DNA from: Oscillospiraceae bacterium | GTDB lineage: Bacteria; Bacillota; Clostridia; Oscillospirales; Ruminococcaceae | Assembly: GCA_016295145.1 (NCBI GenBank) | Contig: JAEDLR010000001.1 | Coordinates: forward strand, 1 to 64,000 | Length of the DNA: 64,000 nucleotides | Direction: 5' to 3' | In this document: positions 61,391-64,000 of the stretch, in pieces | How the letters are laid out: each line of letters begins with the position of its first letter | Position numbering within the stretch: the first letter of the stretch is position 1 | Translations under genes and position numbers: made by a program | Notes under the pieces: generated by a model | The model's input: only the letters and a program-made list of their open reading frames with translations | Database searches by the model: none | Told to the model about the DNA's origin: nothing

Positions 61391-62064
61391 TTTCCGTGCG
61401 TGCTACCTTTGCGAAACGGCGCAGAGCAAAGTACATCTCCCACTTGGATCTGATGCGCTGTATGCAGCGTGCATTCCGCCGTGCCGGCGTGCCCGTCTGG
61501 TTTACGGAGGGCTTTAACCCCCACGCGTATCTGATGTTTCCCCTTGCGCTTTCTCTGGGCTATGAGAGCGACTGCGAGTGTATGGATTTCCGCATTGATG
61601 GGCAAATGTCCATGCAGACCGCCATGCGGCGGCTCAATGCGGTGCTGCCCCCTGATTTGCAGATCGTGAAAGTGGCGGAGCCTGTGCGCAAGCATACCGA
61701 TATTGCCTTTGCCGACTACAGTATCTGTCTGGATTGCGCAGAGGGTACTTCTGCCCATGGGCTGCGCGCTGCATGGGATGCCTACATTGCGCAGGATACC
61801 ATACCCATTGTGAAGAAAACCAAGCGCGGCACGGCTACCATTGATCTGAAAGCGCAGGCACAGATTTTGATGACGCAAACCCTCGATGACGGCTTGTGGC
61901 TGAAGCTGAGAATGCCTGCCGGTACTTCCGTGAATGTAAATCCCGGGCTGCTCATTGACAGCTTCCGCAGCGCTCTGGAGCAGAATCACCCTGGGGTGCA
62001 GTGCGGCATGATGCGTGCTTCCCGACTGGCAATTCTGTGTGCTGACGGCAGCGAGTTCGTTTGA
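61387..62064 (+). CDS. Radical-SAM-linked protein (TIGR03936 / DUF2344)
   Basis: This 225-residue protein begins MISVRATFAKRRRAKYISHLD and continues with MRCMQRAFRRAGVPVWFTEG and FNPHAYLMFPLALSLGYESD, which are the family hallmarks. It always accompanies the TIGR03960 radical SAM protein and is often followed by RNase G in other Clostridia. Here a small membrane protein follows instead. Its ATG overlaps the previous stop (ATGA), so the pair is coupled. AAAGGAGG precedes it. Confidence 0.9.
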   Translation: MISVRATFAKRRRAKYISHLDLMRCMQRAFRRAGVPVWFTEGFNPHAYLMFPLALSLGYESDCECMDFRIDGQMSMQTAMRRLNAVLPPDLQIVKVAEPVRKHTDIAFADYSICLDCAEGTSAHGLRAAWDAYIAQDTIPIVKKTKRGTATIDLKAQAQILMTQTLDDGLWLKLRMPAGTSVNVNPGLLIDSFRSALEQNHPGVQCGMMRASRLAILCADGSEFV

Positions 62065-62075
62065 GGAGGCATAGG

Positions 62076-62603
62076 ATGAATTGCAAAAAACAAATGCGGC
62101 TGTGCTTGCTGCCGATGCTTGCTGTGGTGCTGTATCTGTTGGTGACGGCATTGTGCAATCATTTTACCCTGCATAATTTCAAGCAGGCGGTGGATGCTGC
62201 AGGCGCGTTTGTCACGGATGTCACATCAGACGGCGAGGTCAGCGATGTGGAAGGCTACGGTGCAATTCTCAGCAGCATCGGTTATGTATTCGGCTCTGTT
62301 TTTTATGGTGTCGGTGCATTTTTGGCGGTGTGGGTGCCCGTTGCGATTGCAGCGGTCGGCGCATTTGGGGTGCTGGTGGCAAGGTTGCTGTATGCTCCCA
62401 ATGGCGTGCGAATGGTGTTGTTTCGCATCCAGATGGTGCTGTTGTACCTGCTGTTTGGTGCGACCGCTGTCACAGTGCTGATATTCGTATTCAGCGTGGG
62501 CAATATCGGCATCATGATAAAAATAGCGCTGTTTGCACTGCCCATCCTTGCGGCGATTGCGTGCAGCGCGGTATGCTGCTTCCGCAAACCACTGGCAGGT
62601 TGA
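62076..62603 (+). CDS. Small membrane protein, unknown
   Basis: Not recognised. The 175-residue protein has an N-terminal membrane helix (LCLLPMLAVVLYLLVTALC), an external loop of about 45 residues, and three or four further helices (FYGVGAFLAVWVPVAIAAVG; FRIQMVLLYLLFGATAVTVL; KIALFALPILAAIACSAVCC). GAGGAGG lies before the ATG at 62076. It is the last gene of the tmk operon, in the place where RNase G often sits in relatives. Confidence 0.7.
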   Translation: MNCKKQMRLCLLPMLAVVLYLLVTALCNHFTLHNFKQAVDAAGAFVTDVTSDGEVSDVEGYGAILSSIGYVFGSVFYGVGAFLAVWVPVAIAAVGAFGVLVARLLYAPNGVRMVLFRIQMVLLYLLFGATAVTVLIFVFSVGNIGIMIKIALFALPILAAIACSAVCCFRKPLAG

Positions 62604-62664
62604 CAGAGAACCCATGAGATTCGCGGCAGATTTTGCATCAATTGCGCAAAAATGAAAAAAATGC

Positions 62665-62693
62665 TTGCAATTTCATATGGATTGTGATATAAT
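62665..62693 (+). promoter_or_regulatory. Sigma-A promoter of rplS
   Basis: TTGCAA (62665-62670) and a perfect TATAAT (62688-62693) are separated by 17 bases. Confidence 0.85.
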
Positions 62694-62699
62694 AGTACA

Positions 62700-62884
62700 G
62701 CGTTTGAGCGTCCGCCGGTTCCTTGCCGGCGAGAGTCAATTGCGGTGTGTGCCTCATGCGGTGCATGGGCATACGCACAAGTATTACGACATGGACGGTC
62801 CGCTGGTACGGCGTGCAGAATACATCTGCGCAGATGATTGCCGTGCGAATGAACGCCCGTAAACAATCAAAGGAGGATATTCCC
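62700..62884 (+). ncRNA. Structured rplS leader, possible L19 autoregulatory element
   Basis: The leader of about 185 bases contains a hairpin GCCGG-TTCCTT-GCCGGC and a longer one around GTGTGCCTCATGC / GCATGGGCATAC, both before the rplS ribosome site. Ribosomal-protein leaders for L19 are known in Firmicutes, but I cannot match this one to a family by eye. No terminator-like U tract appears before the ATG, so control at translation is more likely. Confidence 0.5.
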
Positions 62885-63229
62885 ATGAACGCTTTGGAGC
62901 AAATCAGCAAGTCCAGCATGAAGGAGAATGTGCCTGAACTCAACATCGGTGATACCGTTAAGGTTCATGTGCGCATCAAGGAAGGCGACAAGAGCCGCAT
63001 TCAGGTTTTTGAGGGTACCATCATTGCCAAGAAGCACGGTGGCATCAACGAGACCTTTACCGTCCGCCGCGTTGCGCACGGCTGTGGTATTGAGCGTGTA
63101 TTCCCCGTTCACTCTCCCTCTGTTGACAAGGTAGAGATCGTCCGCAAGGGCGTTGTGCGCAGAGCAAAGCTCTACTACCTGCGCGGCAGAGTCGGTAAGG
63201 CTGCCAAGGTCAAGGCACAGGTACACTGA
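62885..63229 (+). CDS. rplS: 50S ribosomal protein L19
   Basis: This 114-residue protein lies at the 30S-50S interface. [20 protein letters not shown] opens the family pattern, followed by [41 protein letters not shown] and [23 protein letters not shown] lies eight bases before the ATG at 62885. The order rplS-lepB-(ylqF) is usual in Firmicutes. Confidence 0.98.
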   Translation: MNALEQISKSSMKENVPELNIGDTVKVHVRIKEGDKSRIQVFEGTIIAKKHGGINETFTVRRVAHGCGIERVFPVHSPSVDKVEIVRKGVVRRAKLYYLRGRVGKAAKVKAQVH

Positions 63230-63242
63230 TTGCAAACAGGCG

Positions 63243-63269
63243 AAAGGGGGGCAGCCATGCCCCTTTTTG
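63243..63269 (+). terminator. Terminator after rplS
   Basis: AAAGGGG and CCCCTTT pair around a 10-base interval and are followed by TT, 13 bases after the stop. It may be partial, allowing lepB read-through. Confidence 0.7.
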
Positions 63270-63300
63270 CTTTATCCGCATAGTAAGGATGTGATTTTTG

Positions 63301-63972
63301 ATGGCGGAGAATACCAAGCCGATGGAGTCGGAGCAGACGCAGCAGACCAAGGAGAAGGCAAAGTCCACGCCGCTTTCCATTTTATACGATTTTCTGGATA
63401 TGGTGGAGTCGGTACTGATCTCCTGCTTTGTTGTGATGCTGCTGTTCGGCTTTGTGCTGCGTCCGGTTAAGGTGGATGGCTCCTCAATGGTGCCGACACT
63501 GTACAATATGGATCAACTGTTGATGATCAGCTTATTCTATCAGCCTGCTTACGGCGATATCGTTGTCATCAACGGCGATTACGCCACGCTGTTTTCTGAT
63601 GCAGAACAGACTGTACCCTATGAGACGCAGGGTACCGATATCAACCTTGTCAAGCGCGTGATCGCGACCGGAGGGCAAACCATTGATATCGACTTTGACA
63701 CGGGAAATATCACCATCGACGGCGAGTTGCTGGATCAGTCTTTTATCACGCTGAAGCCGACGCGCAACGAAGGTGCATTTACATACCCCATGACCGTGCC
63801 TGAGGGCTATTGCTTTGTCATGGGCGATAATCGTAACGGCAGTATGGACAGCCGCCACCCATCCGTGGGTTTGATTTCCGAAGATCAGGTGCTGGGGCAT
63901 GTTGTGCTGCGCTACGGCAGAGACGACGAACACTGCCGTCAGTGGACGGATCGTTTCGCTGTTTACAACTGA
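63301..63972 (+). CDS. lepB: Signal peptidase I
   Basis: This 223-residue membrane protease removes signal peptides from secreted proteins such as the xylanase encoded here. One membrane helix (ESVLISCFVVMLLFGFVL) precedes the catalytic Ser62 in VDGSSMVPTL and the general base Lys118 in NLVKRVIATGG; FVMGDNRNGSMDSR is box E. The ATG at 63301 follows AAGGATG. It matches the short Firmicutes SipS type. Confidence 0.96.
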   Translation: MAENTKPMESEQTQQTKEKAKSTPLSILYDFLDMVESVLISCFVVMLLFGFVLRPVKVDGSSMVPTLYNMDQLLMISLFYQPAYGDIVVINGDYATLFSDAEQTVPYETQGTDINLVKRVIATGGQTIDIDFDTGNITIDGELLDQSFITLKPTRNEGAFTYPMTVPEGYCFVMGDNRNGSMDSRHPSVGLISEDQVLGHVVLRYGRDDEHCRQWTDRFAVYN

Positions 63973-63990
63973 ACATAAGGAGAACGCCCC

Positions 63991-64000
63991 ATGGCAATTA
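63991..64000 (+). CDS. Start of a further gene, probably ribosome-biogenesis GTPase YlqF
   Basis: Only ATG GCA ATT and one base are inside the window. AAGGAG lies eight bases before the ATG. MAI plus the usual rplS-lepB-ylqF order suggest YlqF, whose N-terminus is of the M-x-IQWFPGHM kind. Three codons cannot prove it. Confidence 0.5.

Overview
The window reads as chromosomal DNA of an anaerobic, xylan-degrading Firmicute of the Ruminococcaceae/Oscillospiraceae, most like a cellulosome-forming Ruminococcus (R. champanellensis or R. flavefaciens type). This is inferred from a secreted GH11 xylanase ending in a dockerin, xylA-xylB, FeoAB with the Cys-rich FeoB partner, an archaeal-type IMP cyclohydrolase in the purine operon, and consensus sigma-A promoters with AGGAGG ribosome sites. 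No phage, transposase, integrase or CRISPR array was found. Genes are densely packed, mostly in operons with 4-base overlaps.

Region 1 (1-15.3 kb, minus strand) is a long run of genes in one direction: a GT2 glycosyltransferase, queT with a preQ1-I-like riboswitch, a WG-repeat membrane protein, then purE, purC, a purF homologue, purM, purN, purO-like, purH-like, purD, uvrC, manA and a ROK glucokinase cut by the window edge, with two unknown membrane proteins interspersed. The purine genes are unusual. The usual bifunctional PurH is replaced by a stand-alone AICAR transformylase plus a PurO-like cyclohydrolase. The PurF homologue lacks the N-terminal cysteine nucleophile.

Region 2 (15.5-26.4 kb, plus strand) holds a YbjN-like protein, then a 1141-residue protein that joins a ClpB/HslU-like AAA+ module, a receiver-like linker, and an FtsH-like AAA+ plus M41 zinc protease without membrane anchors. 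This is the strongest candidate for an undescribed system. It is followed by a patatin, an intracellular GH2 glycosidase, and feoA-feoB-FeoB partner.

Region 3 (26.5-44.1 kb, minus strand) contains the housekeeping operon rnj-gdpP-rplI-dnaB-tilS-ftsH, the dockerin xylanase, a tyrS / TerB-like AAA+ / cyclophilin operon, and an AI-2E family permease with nadA. A plus-strand tRNA-Leu(GAG)/tRNA-Ser(GGA) pair sits between them.

Region 4 (44.3-64 kb, plus strand) contains pcrA, a membrane protein, xylA-xylB, a pair of overlapping ATP-grasp ligase genes, a CotH-type lipoprotein kinase, then tmk, DJ-1, 5-FTHF cyclo-ligase, mltG, U32 protein, the two radical-SAM-linked genes and a membrane protein. 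It ends with rplS behind a structured leader, lepB, and the start of what is probably ylqF.

The xylanase, xylose isomerase and xylulokinase make a short path from xylan to xylulose 5-phosphate. ManA and the glucokinase feed hexoses into glycolysis.
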